Shown here: positions 1 through 9,081 of the stretch, piece after piece
Position numbering within the stretch: position 1 is the first letter of the stretch
Layout of the letters: each line of letters begins with the position of its first letter
From: Oceanobacillus kimchii X50
Lineage (GTDB): Bacteria; Bacillota; Bacilli; Bacillales; Amphibacillaceae
Direction of reading: 5' to 3'
DNA: 64,000 nt
Assembly: GCF_000340475.1 (NCBI RefSeq)
Contig: NZ_CM001792.1
Location: 338,781 to 402,780, forward strand
Notes under the pieces: generated by a model
What the model saw: the letters and a program-made list of their open reading frames with translations, nothing else
Databases searched by the model: none
Told to the model about the DNA's origin: nothing
Program-made: the position numbers and the translations under genes

Positions 1-1
1 G

Positions 2-976
2 CGAATGGAAAAGATAGATAAACCACTACTTCATCGTAATAAGATGGGGTTAGATATGGAAACAACAGATAGAAGTGGAAAAGACGTTGTTAGAATGGAA
101 GACGTAAAGAAGCGATTTGAAAACCATCTACTCTTTGAACATGTTGAGATGCACATTCGTTATCAAGAGAGAGTAGCAATTATAGGAGAAAATGGAACAG
201 GGAAATCTACCTTGATTAAAATGTTATTACAGTCTCAACACCCTGATGCTGGAGCTGTTTATATCGGTAATAATGTAAAGATAGGTTATCTATCGCAACA
301 TATTTTCCAAGATATCGATCCTGCTTTAACGGTAATAGAAGCCTTTCGTAATGAAGTAGCTGTTGTAGAAGGAAAGGCAAGACATATACTTGCGCGATTT
401 TTATTTTATGGATATGCGGTGTTTCGTAGGGTCTCTGAACTGAGTGGAGGAGAAAAGATGCGACTTCGATTAGCTCAACTTATGTATCAAGATATGAATA
501 CACTCATATTAGACGAACCAACGAATCATCTCGATATAGATTCCCGAGAAGTGCTAGAAGAAGCTCTAGAAAACTTCCAAGGGACAATAATTGCAGTAAG
601 TCATGACCGATACTTCCTAGATAAGATATTTCAACGAATCTATTGGATAGAAGATAAAAAGGTCCATGTTTACGATGGAAATTACTCTTGGGCTAGAGAA
701 AAAATGAGAGAGCAACGTTTGAAATTAAAAGATATGCTGGTGACGCGGGATAATAAAACAAATATAGATATCTCACCGTCACAAGTGCATAAACAATTAA
801 AGGGAAATGACAAGAAAATTCTTCTGGAGGAGATCGATAACCTGGAGAAAGAATTGATTATTATCGAAAGAAATATGGAAGTATCAACCGATGTGGATCA
901 ATTAATGCAGCTTCAAGAAAAAAAGGAAGAGATTGAAGAGCTCTGGGAGAAGAAATATCTTTTAATAGAAAAGTAA
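2..976 (+). CDS. ABC-F family ATPase, C-terminal part (cut by window edge)
   Basis: The frame is open to the left edge, so this is the C-terminal half of a duplicated ABC-F protein, not a full gene from the ATG at 5. Counting from that ATG it has Walker A GENGTGKST (61-69), signature LSGGE (146-150), Walker B LILDEPTNHLD (167-177) and the H-switch SHDR, then a charged helical tail rich in Glu and Lys. ABC-F proteins have no membrane domain and act on the ribosome, as housekeeping translation factors or as antibiotic protection factors. Subfamily cannot be set without the N-terminal half. A terminator follows the stop. Confidence 0.85.
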   Translation, partial: RMEKIDKPLLHRNKMGLDMETTDRSGKDVVRMEDVKKRFENHLLFEHVEMHIRYQERVAIIGENGTGKSTLIKMLLQSQHPDAGAVYIGNNVKIGYLSQHIFQDIDPALTVIEAFRNEVAVVEGKARHILARFLFYGYAVFRRVSELSGGEKMRLRLAQLMYQDMNTLILDEPTNHLDIDSREVLEEALENFQGTIIAVSHDRYFLDKIFQRIYWIEDKKVHVYDGNYSWAREKMREQRLKLKDMLVTRDNKTNIDISPSQVHKQLKGNDKKILLEEIDNLEKELIIIERNMEVSTDVDQLMQLQEKKEEIEELWEKKYLLIEK

Positions 977-984
977 AATTATAG

Positions 985-1017
985 AAGGCAGGTATTGTAG
1001 GCGGTTCCTGCCTTTTT
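985..1017 (+). terminator. Intrinsic terminator after ABC-F gene
   Basis: AAGGCAGG pairs with CCTGCC plus the first Ts of a T5 run. It lies 9 bp after the ABC-F stop, so the next gene is probably a separate unit. Confidence 0.75.
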
Positions 1018-1142
1018 ATGCTAGGATATAAGTAGGAGGTTAAAACTACTTCCTTATGGAAAAAATAAATATTATATCATATTCTAATAATTAATATTAT
1101 TCATTTATTGCTATTGAATTTACTGTTAAAGAAGGTGCCGAT

Positions 1143-2303
1143 TTGGGAATTAATGATAACAAAATAGGATTATTTAAACGTTTTTTTCTTAACAATCGCT
1201 TTGTGTTATTTCTCACAATTCTATTGTTAATTGGTTTAAACATACTTATCTTCACAAATATTTCTTTTGTATTTACACCTTTTGTTGTGCTTGTGAAAAC
1301 AGTAGTTTTGCCTTTAGTATTATCAGCAATAGCTTACTATCTATTAAATCCAATTGTAAATTATTTAGAGAAAAAAAATATAAAACGGATCTACTCGATA
1401 TTTGGTTTGTTTATTATAATTATTGGCCTTCTGACAGTTCTAATTGTTTCAGTTATTCCGGTTCTACGCGAACAAATAATGAGTTTAATTGAAAATTTAC
1501 CTCCTTTTATTAATGATATTGAAGATATGGTAGAGAGTTTAGTAGGAAGTCAAGTGATAAATCAGTCTCAAATATTGAGTAGTTTAGATATTTCTAGTTT
1601 TGTTACACAGATATCTGAGAAGTCATTAGACTTGGTAGACACTGCCTTTAGTAATATTGGTGGTGTGATAGGAGCGGTTACAGAAATTGTCCTTGCAATT
1701 GTAACGTTACCTTTTATTTTGTTTTATTTATTAAAAGATGGAGATAAACTACCAGGATATTTCCTTAAGTTTTTACCAGTATCATTACGTGATCAAACAT
1801 ATACAGTGCTTAAAGAGATGAATACACAAATTAGTGCATATATTAGAGGACAGATTATCGTTGCTTTTTGTATCGGCCTTTTAATGTATATAGGTTTTAC
1901 TATTATTCAATTGGATTATGCTCCAGTACTAGCATTAATTGCTGCATTTACAAATGTAGTGCCTTATTTAGGACCAGCGATTGCTATAACTCCTGCATTA
2001 ATCGTTGCTCTGGTAACTTCCCCTTTTATGTTGTTCAAATTAATTGCGGTATGGACAGTAGTACAGCTGATAGAAGGAAAGTTTATTTCTCCGCAAATTA
2101 TGGGAAGAAATCTACGTGTTCATCCCATTACAATTATCTTTATCATTTTAACTGCTGGTAACCTATTTGGAGTAGTTGGTATCTTGTTAGCAGTACCAGG
2201 CTATGCTATATTAAAGGTTATTATTACGCATCTATTTGAATTCTTTAAACGAAGAAGTAACTTATACAATGAGGATAATATGTCTCAGGAATCAAAACAA
2301 TAA
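1143..2303 (+). CDS. AI-2E family transporter (PF01594-type permease)
   Basis: A 386-residue polytopic membrane protein with the family layout: a short basic N-terminus, two or three helices (about 15-100), a long soluble stretch with amphipathic helices (about 105-165), then a cluster of five helices with the conserved NVVPYLGP (about 276-283) and the Gly-rich '[12 protein letters not shown]' near the end. Members are proposed exporters of small molecules or Na+/H+ antiporters; AI-2 transport is not implied. The TTG start at 1143 has AGAAGGTG about 7 bp upstream; no in-frame ATG near it fits better. It appears monocistronic, with a wobble-rich terminator downstream. Confidence 0.85.
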   Translation: MGINDNKIGLFKRFFLNNRFVLFLTILLLIGLNILIFTNISFVFTPFVVLVKTVVLPLVLSAIAYYLLNPIVNYLEKKNIKRIYSIFGLFIIIIGLLTVLIVSVIPVLREQIMSLIENLPPFINDIEDMVESLVGSQVINQSQILSSLDISSFVTQISEKSLDLVDTAFSNIGGVIGAVTEIVLAIVTLPFILFYLLKDGDKLPGYFLKFLPVSLRDQTYTVLKEMNTQISAYIRGQIIVAFCIGLLMYIGFTIIQLDYAPVLALIAAFTNVVPYLGPAIAITPALIVALVTSPFMLFKLIAVWTVVQLIEGKFISPQIMGRNLRVHPITIIFIILTAGNLFGVVGILLAVPGYAILKVIITHLFEFFKRRSNLYNEDNMSQESKQ

Positions 2304-2315
2304 AAGCGATGATAA

Positions 2316-2399
2316 GGAAAAGTAAATCGCAGCAAGGTAGCAGTAAACATCGTTCAAGAAGATCCGCATATTAAGTGGATGCAAAGGGCAATTATCTAA
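2316..2399 (+). pseudogene. Possible C-terminal coding remnant
   Basis: Right after the previous stop there is a 27-codon open stretch with protein-like composition ending ...QEDPHIKWMQRAII and a TAA, but with no start codon and stops immediately upstream. I do not recognise it. It may be a decayed gene end or chance. Confidence 0.15.
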
Positions 2400-2415
2400 G
2401 AACTTTCTATGAAAA

Positions 2416-2448
2416 AGTAATCTCGGCCAAAATCGGGGTTGCTTTTTT
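2416..2448 (+). terminator. Intrinsic terminator with G-U pairs
   Basis: AGTAATCTCG and CGGGGTTGCT form a fully paired 10-bp RNA stem counting G-U wobbles, followed by T6. It probably ends the AI-2E transporter transcript. Confidence 0.6.
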
Positions 2449-2462
2449 AATTTATATAATTA

Positions 2463-2511
2463 TTGCATCTTTCATAAAGTGTGTATATAATGTATATACT
2501 GTATATATACA
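2463..2511 (+). promoter_or_regulatory. SigA promoter with overlapping operator for the GntR/ABC operon
   Basis: TTGCAT (2463-2468), 17-bp spacer, TATAAT (2486-2491). Directly downstream lies the dyad TGTATATA-N5-TATATACA (2491-2511), covering the expected start site, where a GntR-type repressor would block transcription. The first gene begins 124 bp later. Confidence 0.65.
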
Positions 2512-2634
2512 TTATTCATCTAAACAATGTCTAATCAGAAGGAGAGGATACCTTTAACGAAAATATGTTAACTATTAATTACTAGATACTCAATTGAACC
2601 ATATATAAAAAACATAAAATTAAGAGGGATTAGC

Positions 2635-3006
2635 ATGAAAGTAATAATTTCAAACAGCTCAAAAGAGCCTATTTATGAACAAATCACGAATCAAATTAAA
2701 TCGTTAATCTTATCAGGTGAATTGCAAGAGGGGGCTGCATTACCTTCTATACGCCAACTTGCAAAAGATTTGAAGATAAGTGTAATCACTACAAAACGTG
2801 CTTATGAAGAACTAGAAAAAGATGAATTTATTTATTCTATCGTCGGTAAAGGATCTTTTGTAGCGGAGCAAAATCTAGAGGTTATTCGTGAAAAAAAATT
2901 AAAAGTAATTGAAGAACAATTAAATGCTGTCATTACAAACAGTAAAGAGATTGGTCTATCATTAGAAGATTTACAACAATTATTAGACATTTTATATGAG
3001 GAGTGA
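2635..3006 (+). CDS. GntR family regulator, YtrA subfamily
   Basis: A 123-residue protein with an N-terminal winged helix-turn-helix (about 8-75: 'EPIYEQITNQIKSLI', 'LPSIRQLAKDLKIS', 'TTKRAYEELEKDEFI', 'VGKGSFV') and only a short C-terminal helical tail of about 45 residues. That short dimerisation tail defines the YtrA subfamily, whose members usually repress the ABC transporter operon that follows. Start ATG has AGAGGG upstream. It is 6 bp from the ABC ATPase gene, consistent with an autoregulated operon; the likely operator is the dyad at 2491-2511. Confidence 0.88.
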   Translation: MKVIISNSSKEPIYEQITNQIKSLILSGELQEGAALPSIRQLAKDLKISVITTKRAYEELEKDEFIYSIVGKGSFVAEQNLEVIREKKLKVIEEQLNAVITNSKEIGLSLEDLQQLLDILYEE

Positions 3007-3012
3007 ACTATA

Positions 3013-3879
3013 TTGGAGAATGTGGTGGAGATAACGAATTTGTCGAAAGAATTGAAAGGTTTTTCTATTAGAAATATGGACTTACATATTAAAAAGGGAT
3101 TTATTACTGGATTTATCGGTGCAAATGGGGCGGGAAAATCTACTACAATTAAATTGATGATGAATTTATTGCGACCTGACAGTGGAGAAGTGAAAGTGTT
3201 TGGTTTGGATTATGCGATGCATGAAAAAGAAATTAAAGAGCGTATTGGCTTTGTTTATGATGGAAATGTGTTTTTTGAAGGATTAAATCTAAAAGATATT
3301 AAGCGGATTGTTGCGCCAGCTTATAAGAGATGGGATGATAAAATCTTTCATCAATATGTGAAGCAATTTGATCTACCTCTAAACAAACCAATAAAGAATT
3401 TTTCCAAGGGGATGCAAATGAAGGCGTCTCTAGCTATAGCTTTATCCCATCATGCGGAACTCATTATTATGGATGAGCCTACATCTGGACTAGATCCAAT
3501 TTTTCGTAGAGAGCTGTTATCTATATTACAAGATTTGATGGTAGATGGAAATCGTACTATTTTCTTTTCAACACATATCACATCTGATTTAGATAGAATA
3601 GCAGATTATATATCATTTATTCGGAATGGAGAAATTGTATTTACTCAAACAATTCATGGAGTCTCAGAAAGTTATGCATTAGTAAAGGGCGGGGTAGAAC
3701 TTTTAGATAGAGATACGGAGCAGTACTTTGAAGAAATACAACGTTCATCTACAGGGTTTGAGGCATTAACGAGTGATGTTGATCAAGTAAAGCAAATTTT
3801 TGGAGATGAAGTTATTATTGATCCAGCTTCTCTTGAAGATATTATGTTTTATTTAAAAGGGGGTAAACAGCATGTTTAA
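3013..3879 (+). CDS. ABC transporter ATP-binding protein
   Basis: Second gene of the GntR-led operon, 288 residues. Walker A GANGAGKST (about 36-44), signature FSKGMQ (about 130-135, with FSKG in place of LSGG), Walker B LIIMDEPTSGLD (about 152-163), H-loop 'STHITSDL'. It pairs with the small permease downstream to form a drug- or peptide-type ABC-2 exporter; the substrate is not evident. Start is TTG at 3013, just after the regulator stop. The C-terminal 80 residues are a regulatory tail typical of YtrB/YhcG-like ATPases. It overlaps the permease by 8 bp. Confidence 0.88.
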   Translation: MENVVEITNLSKELKGFSIRNMDLHIKKGFITGFIGANGAGKSTTIKLMMNLLRPDSGEVKVFGLDYAMHEKEIKERIGFVYDGNVFFEGLNLKDIKRIVAPAYKRWDDKIFHQYVKQFDLPLNKPIKNFSKGMQMKASLAIALSHHAELIIMDEPTSGLDPIFRRELLSILQDLMVDGNRTIFFSTHITSDLDRIADYISFIRNGEIVFTQTIHGVSESYALVKGGVELLDRDTEQYFEEIQRSSTGFEALTSDVDQVKQIFGDEVIIDPASLEDIMFYLKGGKQHV

Positions 3880-4468
3880 TCTGATTAAAAGAGATTTAAT
3901 CCTTCAGAAGAAGCTAATAATCTTATATATGCTTATCTCAATTGGTTTTATTATGTTAGATAAACATCATCCTGCATTTATATTTTTAATTTCTAGTATA
4001 TTTATTCCATTTAATACACATGCCTACGATGAAAAAACGGAAACGAACTTACTTTTGAATTCTCTTCCATATACGCGTAAACAAATTATCGCGGCGAGAT
4101 ACATAGGTGCTGTTGTATATATGTTGTTAGCAATGGGATGGACGAGTATTGGTTTTATTATTTTTGGTAAATCCTTTACATTGACTGATATTGTTATAGG
4201 TATAGGCTTATTTCTTACTTTTGTTGCATTTGCATATCCATTATTTTATATCTTTAAACCAGGTTATATTACTATTGTCATTATTATTAGTTTTCTTGTC
4301 TTATCTGCTTTGTTACCATTTATTTCTACGCTTTTATCGAAACACGCAACATTTTTAATGCAACTAACCGAAATAATGCTATATATTTTTGGGGCAATGT
4401 TCACCATTCTTGTTTATCTACTATCGTGGGGTATTAGCCATTGGATTTACCAACGTAAGGCATTTTAG
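3872..4468 (+). CDS. ABC-2 type permease
   Basis: A 198-residue membrane protein with six predicted hydrophobic helices and the soluble segment 'AYDEKTETNLLLNSLPYTRKQIIAARY' in the first loop region, a hallmark of ABC-2 permeases of the PF13346 kind. Start ATG at 3872 overlaps the ATPase end and uses GGGGG within that gene as Shine-Dalgarno. Membrane partner of the ATPase at 3013-3879; operon end is marked by the terminator at 4544. Compare the second such operon at 30697-32653, which has a different, larger permease. Confidence 0.8.
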   Translation: MFNLIKRDLILQKKLIILYMLISIGFIMLDKHHPAFIFLISSIFIPFNTHAYDEKTETNLLLNSLPYTRKQIIAARYIGAVVYMLLAMGWTSIGFIIFGKSFTLTDIVIGIGLFLTFVAFAYPLFYIFKPGYITIVIIISFLVLSALLPFISTLLSKHATFLMQLTEIMLYIFGAMFTILVYLLSWGISHWIYQRKAF

Positions 4469-4543
4469 ATATCGTTAAAAAAGGGTAATAGTTCCTTTAA
4501 ATCGTGTTAGATGGAAGATGGAGAAAAGCTATTGACAACGCAA

Positions 4544-4572
4544 AAGCGAGCGCATAACGCTCGCTTCTTTTA
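4544..4572. terminator. Terminator between convergent genes
   Basis: AAGCGAGCG and CGCTCGCTT form a perfect 9-bp stem with a 5-nt loop, followed by TCTTTT. Lies between the permease (+) and the SDR remnant (-). Confidence 0.75.
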
Positions 4573-4667
4573 AAGTATTTTTAAATTATTTTGAGCAGTT
4601 TCTATTTGTATAAAATAGTTTATATTTCTCTTATTGTTTATATTAAGTGTGGCGCTCTGTCTGCAAG

Positions 4668-5099
4668 TTATGCCCCCATACCGCCGTCAACTCGATACTG
4701 ACCACCAGTAATAAACGTACTATCATCAGAAGCTAGGAATAATACTAATTTTGCAATATCATCAGCTTCTCCATAACGCTCCAATGGAATTCCTTTGGAC
4801 ATTGTTGCTTCATCCGCTTGTAATCCTTCTTCTAAGGAACGCATCATTCTTATATTTACAGGAGAAGGATGAATTGAATTAACGCGAACATTAGCGCTAG
4901 CTACTTCAAGGGCTGCTGTTTTTGTTAAACCAACTACTGCATGCTTCGAAGTAACATATGGTGCTACGCCAGCACTTCCAGCTAATCCCGCAACAGAAGA
5001 TGTATTGATAACACTGCCATAGCCTTGGTTAGTCAATACTGGGAGTACGTATTTCAAGCCTAAAAATACCCCACGCAGCCAGAAAGGCGGTAGATTCAA
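4668..5099 (-). pseudogene. 5'-truncated short-chain dehydrogenase (SDR) remnant
   Basis: The 143 residues align with the C-terminal 60% of a classical SDR: '[12 protein letters not shown]', catalytic Ser in NTSSVAG, YVTSK with catalytic Tyr and Lys, 'RVNSIHP', and the end '[12 protein letters not shown]'. The NAD(P)-binding half with TGxxxGIG and NNAG is missing. The only possible start is a TTG directly after the stop of the TspO-like gene, with no Shine-Dalgarno. The remnant abuts that gene by 3 bp, which suggests a deletion junction. It cannot be a functional dehydrogenase as it stands. Confidence 0.75.
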
Positions 5100-5102
5100 G
5101 AG

Positions 5103-5843
5103 TTAATCAGCATTTTTAATTTTTTTCCATTGTTTTAGGTAAAGAAACGAAATTATAATTAAGAAAATCATTAAAATAATTGTTACAAAACTTAGTGTCC
5201 ATTGATCAGAAAAGTTTTTAACTGCAATACCGCCCATTGACCATAAGAAAACAAGTAATATAATCCAATCGCGTACAGAGAATAGTATAGCCATACTAAT
5301 TAAGATAATTACTGTAAGTGCGAGGTAAGCAAGTAATAATTGTGTAGAATCAGTAACTTCTAACGTTGCCACACTAAAGTAAATTATGTTGGTTGTAAAG
5401 GCAATAATTAACCAGCCAGAATAAATGGAAATAGGAATTATCATTGAATAACTTGCTCGTTGTTGGCGTTGGTAAGCATACAATATTAATACTGAAACAA
5501 GATGTAAGCCAAGGATAATCAGTGCAATTCCATCAAATAAATAATGCCAAAATACAATCCAAAGTGCGTTAAATACACATGTTGAAATAAATATCCACAT
5601 TAATGTAGCAGTGACTGGCTGTTTATGAAAGCTAATTCTAATCAACCAATAAAGTAGCCCGATATAAATAACTGTCCAAATGCTAAACGTATAACTTGCT
5701 GGTGTAAAATATACGGTATACATGCTAGATACTTCACCTGTATTATACCCGTTTAATGGTAGGATATTTGCTAATGCATTGACTGCAATCATAGCAAAGA
5801 AGGCTATGTACATAGATATAAGTTGTATCGTTCGTTTTTCCAT
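5103..5843 (-). CDS. TspO/MBR-related membrane protein
   Basis: A 246-residue very hydrophobic protein with about eight membrane segments. The first part carries the TspO-like pattern: 'NILPLNGYNTGEVSSMY', 'FTPASYTFSIWTVIYI' and an Asn-Ala-Leu-Trp-x-x-x-W motif. It is longer than bacterial TspO (about 155-160 residues) and belongs to the extended family seen in bacilli. TspO proteins bind tetrapyrroles and related ligands; for the long form no function is established that I know of. Start ATG has GGAGTGAT upstream. Immediately downstream is the truncated SDR. Confidence 0.7.
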   Translation of the reverse strand: MEKRTIQLISMYIAFFAMIAVNALANILPLNGYNTGEVSSMYTVYFTPASYTFSIWTVIYIGLLYWLIRISFHKQPVTATLMWIFISTCVFNALWIVFWHYLFDGIALIILGLHLVSVLILYAYQRQQRASYSMIIPISIYSGWLIIAFTTNIIYFSVATLEVTDSTQLLLAYLALTVIILISMAILFSVRDWIILLVFLWSMGGIAVKNFSDQWTLSFVTIILMIFLIIISFLYLKQWKKIKNAD

Positions 5844-5968
5844 CGTATCACTCCAAACTGCTTTTCATATATGTACCCAAATTTTTACAATTTTAATCAT
5901 GTTTGCTAAACCATTTAAGATTGAAGGTAAGAGAGTTATAATGTAATAAAAAAGAAGAAGTGAACATC

Positions 5969-7000
5969 ATGTATAGAACAATGATAGTAACGTTTATAGT
6001 TGGACTAATTGGAGCTTCTGTATTTTCAGTTATAGGTTTACCTATGCCGTGGTTATTAGGACCACTATTTTTTGTTTTAATCACTCAATTAAAGGCCCCG
6101 ATTTCGTTAACATGGCATCCTTTCTTTAGAAATACAGGATTAGTTATAGCCGGTTATGTTATAGGATACGCATTTACATTGGAAGCATTACAACAAATGG
6201 TACATTTTTTTCCGCTAATGATAGCTATTAATGTATTATTTTTTCTATTATTTTTAGTTATTAGTTTTGTATTATCTCGATTATCACAGATGGATTTAGG
6301 TACTGCAATGACATGCTGTGTCCCAGGAGGATTACAACAAGTCATTGTATTTGCTGAAGAACAAAAAGAGATGGACGTAACACTAGTGACGTTTTATCAT
6401 GTATTACGCGTGCTTGTTATTGTTTCAATGGTTCCATTTATTGTATCAATACAAGGACCAAACCTTCCGGTTGAAACTTCTCATGATGAGCAATATAGTT
6501 TAATACTATTGGGTTTAATGATCGTAGCATATTTTGTTGGTATGCTGTTTAAATTGATTAAGGTGCCTACAGCTTATTTATTGGGTCCAGTATTCTTTGT
6601 GATGTCATGTAACCTACTTGGATGGCAAGTGCCAGTAATGCCAGATTCGGCTCTACATATAGCTCAACTTTTTATTGGTATTTATATAGGATTATTGCTA
6701 AAACGAGATAGCATTAAAAAAATGAACAAACAATGGATGTATGCTCTACTGTCATGCGTCATATTAGTTAGCTTTGCGCTCGGTATCAGTTGGTTTGTAA
6801 AGCAAAGGTATTTTGATTTTTCTACAAGCTTTTTAAGTGTTGTTCCTGGAGGCTTAGATCAAATGGGTATTATTGCAGCTTCTGTACAAGCAGATGTCAC
6901 GGTTGTTACTGCATTTCAATTATTCCGGATTTTATTTTTATCCGCACTTGTGATTCCTTTTGTGCAATATCTGGTGAGAAAAAAACGGATTAGAACATGA
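5969..7000 (+). CDS. AbrB family membrane protein (PF05145 type)
   Basis: An integral membrane protein of about 343 residues with two homologous halves, each containing 'P.PWLLGPL' / 'PTAYLLGPVF' and a 'CVPGGLQQ' / 'VVPGGLDQMG' motif, the internal duplication that defines the family (often mislabelled ammonia monooxygenase). About ten membrane helices. Function unproven; transport or regulation has been suggested. A GTG at 5960 would add three residues, but the ATG at 5969 has the better-spaced AGAAG. It ends 20 bp before yunF and may be cotranscribed with it. Confidence 0.8.
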   Translation: MYRTMIVTFIVGLIGASVFSVIGLPMPWLLGPLFFVLITQLKAPISLTWHPFFRNTGLVIAGYVIGYAFTLEALQQMVHFFPLMIAINVLFFLLFLVISFVLSRLSQMDLGTAMTCCVPGGLQQVIVFAEEQKEMDVTLVTFYHVLRVLVIVSMVPFIVSIQGPNLPVETSHDEQYSLILLGLMIVAYFVGMLFKLIKVPTAYLLGPVFFVMSCNLLGWQVPVMPDSALHIAQLFIGIYIGLLLKRDSIKKMNKQWMYALLSCVILVSFALGISWFVKQRYFDFSTSFLSVVPGGLDQMGIIAASVQADVTVVTAFQLFRILFLSALVIPFVQYLVRKKRIRT

Positions 7001-7019
7001 TAGCAAGGAGGTTAAATAG

Positions 7020-7865
7020 ATGATTTATATTGGTTTAACTGGTTGGGGAGATCATGAAACTCTGTACACAGCCGATACAAAGCCTCAAGAAAAATTACAG
7101 GATTATAGTAGTCACTTTCCAGTCGTGGAATTAGATGCTTCCTTCTATGCAATTCAACCGAAACGTAATATCGAAAAGTGGATAAAAGAAACCCCTGAGA
7201 AGTTTCAATTCGTAGTAAAGGCATACCAAGGAATGACTGGTCATCAGCGTGGGGAAAGTCCATTTGAATCTAAGCAAGCGATGTTTGAAGCGTTTAAAGA
7301 ATCAATTATTCCTTTTCAAAAAACAGGTAAATTAGCAACAGTATTATTCCAATTTCCGCCTTGGTTTGATTGTAAAAAAGAACATGTACAATATATTAGA
7401 TACTGTAAAAGACAGATGGGGGATATACAGGTTGCGCTAGAGTTTAGGCATCAATCATGGTATAGTGATTCCTTTCGTGAACAAACGATTGCTTTTATGA
7501 AGGACGAGGGATGGATGCATTCTGTTGCAGATGAACCTCAGGCTGGTAAAGGGTCAGTACCTTTTGTTCCTATCACTACACACCCTGATACAACAATTAT
7601 TCGATTGCATGGACGGAATTTTCATGGATGGACAAGATCTGGGAATGAAAACTGGAGAGAAGTTCGTTATCTCTATGACTATAACAAAGAAGAATTATTA
7701 ACAGTAGCGAATGAAGTGACTCAATTAAATCAGTCTAATCACGATGTTATCGTACTATTTAACAATAATTCTGGGGGACACGCTGCAAATAATGCAAAAC
7801 AATTGCAAGAGATACTGGGGATAGATTATCAAGGTTTGGCTCCTAAACAATTAGACTTATTTTAA
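7020..7865 (+). CDS. yunF: DUF72 family protein, YunF-like
   Basis: 281 residues with the DUF72 TIM-barrel pattern: N-terminal 'YIGLTGWGDHETLY', 'FPVVELDASFYAIQ' with the conserved Tyr, 'FQFVVKAYQGMTGH', 'FQFPPWF', 'ALEFRHQSWY', and C-terminal 'VLFNNNSGGHAANNAKQL'. The fold resembles nuclease/isomerase TIM barrels, but no reaction is established. Start ATG at 7020 follows a near-perfect AAGGAGG. Likely second gene after the AbrB-type gene. A foldback repeat lies immediately downstream. Confidence 0.85.
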   Translation: MIYIGLTGWGDHETLYTADTKPQEKLQDYSSHFPVVELDASFYAIQPKRNIEKWIKETPEKFQFVVKAYQGMTGHQRGESPFESKQAMFEAFKESIIPFQKTGKLATVLFQFPPWFDCKKEHVQYIRYCKRQMGDIQVALEFRHQSWYSDSFREQTIAFMKDEGWMHSVADEPQAGKGSVPFVPITTHPDTTIIRLHGRNFHGWTRSGNENWREVRYLYDYNKEELLTVANEVTQLNQSNHDVIVLFNNNSGGHAANNAKQLQEILGIDYQGLAPKQLDLF

Positions 7866-7867
7866 AT

Positions 7868-8026
7868 AGAGTTGGGGCATAACATAGGAAAAAGACAGAT
7901 GATAGCTAATAAACGTAAGAAATATACGGAGACTCACCAGCCGCCGTTGGATAAGCGTAGTATATTTCTGAAGCGTGTTTTTAAAAGCCAATTATCTTTT
8001 ACGTGAATACTTTTGTCCCAACCCTA
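7868..8026. repeat. Foldback intergenic repeat, copy 1
   Basis: Ends are inverted: GAGTTGGGGCATAA at the left and TTTTGTCCCAACCC at the right. Inside, AGAAATATAC and GTATATTTCT form a second inverted pair flanking 'GACTCACCAGCCGCCG'. The whole element can fold into one long branched hairpin ending in a T-rich strand on either side. It fills the gap between convergent genes, so terminator function is likely. Related copies: 13393-13685, 33548-33727, 47676-47868 and 54771-54906. Confidence 0.75.
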
Positions 8027-8401
8027 TTACGATATATTTTGATTGCTCCCGAAAAATTTTTGATATATTTTCGTAGCATAACGTTTAAATGTTTTTGATT
8101 TGTCTAGACTTCGTTCTTTCGTAAATGATTGAAAGGCTGCTCTTTTATCTGCGTCTTTCTTTTCAACTTTACTTTCAGTCACAATTTGTAATAAGTCACG
8201 TTCAGATAGATGTGAAGCGTTTTTTTCCTGTTCTTCATTGAGATAACCAGCTCTTTTTAAAATCCGCAAAGGTTGTTTCATTGATTCGGGAATGCCCGCA
8301 AACTCATCACATAGATCTAATCTTTTACCTTTTCCAGGGAGATTATCAAATTCACCATTTTCGATCGATTCTTTAATTTTATCTTCAACGAAATGATACA
8401 T
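8027..8401 (-). CDS. DnaJ-homologue-like DUF1992 protein
   Basis: A 124-residue soluble protein beginning 'VEDKIKESIENGEFDNLPGKGKRL', the diagnostic DUF1992 motif (domain of DNAJC28 and E. coli YhdN). The rest is helical and basic. The biochemical role is unknown. Start ATG at 8401 has GAGGAGG (AAGAGGAGGAAACTT) upstream. It lies 54 bp downstream of the YugN-like gene on the same strand. Confidence 0.85.
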   Translation of the reverse strand: MYHFVEDKIKESIENGEFDNLPGKGKRLDLCDEFAGIPESMKQPLRILKRAGYLNEEQEKNASHLSERDLLQIVTESKVEKKDADKRAAFQSFTKERSLDKSKTFKRYATKIYQKFFGSNQNIS

Positions 8402-8455
8402 AAGTTTCCTCCTCTTCTTACTTCAAAGTATGAAGTAAGTGTAGAGGTCAATCAA

Positions 8456-8875
8456 CTATAAATTATTGTCAATATGGTTAATAATTTGTTGAACAGCATG
8501 CTCACCGTTTTTCTGCCAATAAGATCTATCATCAATTTCTCCATCTGCATCTACGGGTTTTTGGAATTGACTAAGGCCTGTAGCTGTTGCTAAGTCTGAG
8601 CCTTCTTTTTCTAATCCTGTATTTACTACATGTTTAATAAGAAAAGGTGTATCAAACTCGAGTAGTGCATGATCATTGTCTAATTCACCACTAATAACAT
8701 GAAAGGGGAGGCGTAAATAAATCGTCTCTGCTCCTTCTCGAGAGAGTATCCCATCGAAATATCCTTCATCATATTGCCATGATCCAGAAAGGCCAAACCC
8801 TAGTTCTTTCAATCCTCCCTGTAATTTTCCAAAATAAGCTTGCTTTCCTTCAATGTCTGTTTCTAATTGAATCAT
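8456..8875 (-). CDS. YugN-like family protein
   Basis: 139 residues resembling B. subtilis YugN (PF08868): 'LKELGFGLSGSWQYDEGYFDGIL', 'YLRLPFHVISGEL', and 'PFLIKHVVNTGLE' at the position of the family 'P.LGKHYYPHGVEY' motif. There is no signal peptide or membrane segment. Function unknown. Start ATG at 8875 is preceded by GAGGTGAG. It shares orientation with the DUF1992 gene and may be cotranscribed with it. Confidence 0.7.
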   Translation of the reverse strand: MIQLETDIEGKQAYFGKLQGGLKELGFGLSGSWQYDEGYFDGILSREGAETIYLRLPFHVISGELDNDHALLEFDTPFLIKHVVNTGLEKEGSDLATATGLSQFQKPVDADGEIDDRSYWQKNGEHAVQQIINHIDNNL

Positions 8876-8951
8876 ACTAACTCACCTCGTACTTCCATTT
8901 TAGTTTTATTGTTACCACTTCTAATGGAAACATACGGATATCTAGGCATAG

Positions 8952-8987
8952 AAAAAGTGAAGGCTGTAAAATTTGCCTCCACTTTTT
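8952..8987 (-). terminator. Terminator of the BCCT transporter gene
   Basis: AAAAAGTGAAGGC and GCCTCCACTTTTT form a 13-bp stem with one mismatch. Read on the minus strand it ends in TTTTTC, about 95 bp after the transporter stop. Confidence 0.7.
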
Positions 8988-9081
8988 GATTTTTATTTAA
9001 TAGTAGTCAATTAATTGTCCAATTCTGTTCAAGAGCACCTAGGTCATGCCCTTGTGATAACATTACTAATGAAGTTACGCT

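Noticed and set aside
2375..2557. 60-codon open frame on the plus strand
   Set aside because: It crosses the terminator, promoter and operator of the GntR operon and has no ribosome site.
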